From positions 620,001-684,000 of the forward strand of contig JAXLRU010000002.1 of the NCBI GenBank assembly GCA_046330935.1: a stretch of 64,000 nt of DNA. The letters run 5' to 3'. A model generated the notes under the pieces. The model was not told the origin of the DNA, did no database searches, and worked only from the letters and a program-made list of their open reading frames with translations. The DNA comes from JAXLRU01 sp046330935. Lineage in GTDB: Bacteria; Actinomycetota; Actinomycetes; Actinomycetales; Kineosporiaceae. The position numbers and the translations under genes are program-made. Positions 62,742 through 64,000 of the stretch are shown here, in pieces; the first letter of the stretch is position 1, and each line of letters starts with the position of its first letter.

Positions 62742-62899
62742 GTCTCCAGCGTGCCAGCAGGCGGCGCGTTCCGGGGCACGGCCCAGCTGCCGCGTCTCTA
62801 CCGACGCTCGGACGACGAGCGGCGGCGTGTCGGGCTGCCCGCGTGCACCGTCCGTCGGCAACGTGCCGGCAGCGTCGAGATGGGCGGGGGCGACGGGCC

Positions 62900-63643
62900 T
62901 TAGCCGGCCTGCCGCCCCCATTGCGCCTCGTTCGAGCCCGTCTCGTAACTGACCTCGGTCTCGATACGGCCACCCAGGACGTCCTCGGCCACGTAGAGCA
63001 GCGACTCGCCCTCGGGCCACTCCCCCTCGTCCAGCAGCCGGGGGTTCGCCAGGACCGCCGCGACCGTGTCCCGCCCCCGCGCCACCAGACCTGCCCGCAG
63101 GTAGAGGAACGAGTCGTCCATCAGAGGGATCAGCGGTGATCCGGGATCGTCGCCTTCGAACCTCACCGTCCGCTCGCACAGGTCACGCCGGTCGAGGTCG
63201 AACAGCACGCTCGCCAGGCGCTCCTGGAACGCGGCCACCTCGGGCGCCGGCAGCCGGTCCAGAGCGTGGACGAGCGAGGCCACGCCCGCCTGGTCAGCGT
63301 CACCGTGCATCTGTGCGATCAGCGCCCAGAACTGGTCCTCGCCCATCGAGCGGTGCACGCCGTCGGCCGTCCAGCGGATGCTCCGCGGCGGCCTCACGCT
63401 CGCCGCGTCCGGGTGCCCGGTGCTCTCCCGGGCCAGGGACCACACGCCGAGGGTCAACCCGGCGACGGCGAACATCGTCGCCGCCGCGACCGCGGACTCC
63501 ACACGGATCCGTCGCGGCGTCCTGCGGCTGTTCTCCGGGCGGAACACCTGCCGACCGAGCACGACCTGGATCGCATTCACGACTCCGAGGGCCACCACGG
63601 GCAGGAGCACCGCCACCAGCAGCGGCAGCAGAGGCAGGCGCAC
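62900..63643 (-). CDS. DUF4240 domain protein with two N-terminal TM helices
   Basis: About 247 residues from GTG at 63643 (RLPLLPLLVAVLLPVVALGV); ATG at 63721 would add 26 residues. Two hydrophobic helices (the second around VAAATMFAVAGLTLGVWSLA) precede a cytoplasmic DUF4240-like domain: GEDQFWALIAQMHGDADQAG, PEVAAFQERLASVLFDLDRR, PLIPLMDDSFLYLRAGLVAR. DUF4240 proteins occur in actinobacterial conflict and stress contexts; function unknown. A membrane-anchored form is uncommon. Confidence 0.75.
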   Translation of the reverse strand: MRLPLLPLLVAVLLPVVALGVVNAIQVVLGRQVFRPENSRRTPRRIRVESAVAAATMFAVAGLTLGVWSLARESTGHPDAASVRPPRSIRWTADGVHRSMGEDQFWALIAQMHGDADQAGVASLVHALDRLPAPEVAAFQERLASVLFDLDRRDLCERTVRFEGDDPGSPLIPLMDDSFLYLRAGLVARGRDTVAAVLANPRLLDEGEWPEGESLLYVAEDVLGGRIETEVSYETGSNEAQWGRQAG

Positions 63644-63801
63644 GCACTGAGCGTAGCGACGCACCGGGGCGGCCAGGGCCGCTTCGAACACGGGCCGGCG
63701 CGTGGAGTGCAGGGTGCGCATGCCCGGTTCGAGCCACGGGTAGGGCACTATCTGAGGACGCGCTCCACTGGGGGCGCGCACCCCGAGCACCCGGAGGAAC
63801 C

Positions 63802-64000
63802 ATGACGGCGACCAAGCGAGCCGACCTGCCGCTGGAGGACTACGACCACCTCAACGTGGGCACCCTCGCCGGCCGCATCCGGTCCCTGGACGCCGACCAG
63901 CTCGCCAAGGTGCTCGCGTTCGAGGAGTCCCACGGGCGCCGGATGCCGGTGCTGCAGGTGCTGCGCCGGCGCCTCGCCGAGGTGAAGGGCGGCGCGCCGC
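63802..64000 (+). CDS. DUF8129-like small protein, 3' end missing
   Basis: The first 66 codons are visible, ATG preceded by GGAGGAACC. ADLPLEDYDHLNVGTLAGRI, RSLDADQLAKVLAFEESHGR and RRMPVLQVLRRRLAEVKGGA match a short actinobacterial family (P-L-x-D-Y-D-x-L...I-R-x-L-x-x-x-Q-L) of unknown role, often linked with lipid-droplet or envelope proteins. Runs off the window. Confidence 0.82.
   Translation, partial: MTATKRADLPLEDYDHLNVGTLAGRIRSLDADQLAKVLAFEESHGRRMPVLQVLRRRLAEVKGGAP

Overview
This window is high-GC DNA (mostly above 70% by eye) with many GTG starts and coupled ATGA/GTGA overlaps. Its gene content fits a free-living, plant-biomass-degrading actinobacterium: F420-type LLM oxidoreductase, DUF2630 and DUF8129-like proteins, a DsbA-VKOR pair, MoxR-DUF58-transglutaminase, and secreted GH5, GH10 and GH48 enzymes. 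Cellulomonas-like Micrococcales or Kineosporiales-like lineages are plausible, but the sequence alone does not fix the genus. No rRNA, tRNA or CRISPR array was seen.

Layout. 1-17.4 kb: the 3' part of a secreted GH5 enzyme, a holin-like membrane protein, a WXG100-like/alpha-beta-hydrolase pair, a phosphatase, a fructosamine-kinase-like protein, a secreted protein of unknown function, the tgpA-DUF58-moxR operon, the DsbA-VKOR oxidative folding pair and aminopeptidase N. 17.7-21.9 kb: a 1365-residue surface protein with 14 HYR-like repeats and a strong terminator. 21.9-23.9 kb: a lower-GC patch with a broken IS30 transposase and a DUF4352 membrane protein.

24.2-29.7 kb: a compact, apparently uncharacterised RiPP (linear azole type) locus. 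It has a truncated nitroreductase/SagB-like protein, a 55-residue precursor whose core alternates Ser/Cys/Thr with bulky residues (S39-L-C41-L-T43-L-C45-W-S47), and a fused RRE/E1-like/YcaO cyclodehydratase whose GTG overlaps the precursor stop. A histidine kinase-response regulator pair follows directly. This is the strongest novel system in the window.

29.7-32.9 kb: a three-gene proton-translocating transhydrogenase operon. 32.9-41.5 kb: an accessory region with a decayed catalase-peroxidase 3' end, a 2-TM candidate immunity protein, and a 1990-codon RHS polymorphic toxin gene cut in two by a complete ISL3-family element (23-bp inverted ends, 8-bp target duplication). Removing the element restores the frame exactly.

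41.7-48 kb: mixed metabolic genes, including purB. 48-53.5 kb: a xylan/cellulose block with a LacI regulator divergent from a GH10 xylanase, followed by a GH48 cellulase. GH48 and the GH5 at the window start share an unusual Lys-rich paired-Cys segment. 54.8-64 kb: a tripeptidyl-aminopeptidase-like hydrolase, lycopene cyclase, a YdeI-like protein, a PAS-GGDEF diguanylate cyclase, the 5-oxoprolinase operon pxpA-pxpBC (with a large palindrome inserted in frame in pxpC), a DUF4240 protein and the start of a DUF8129-like gene.
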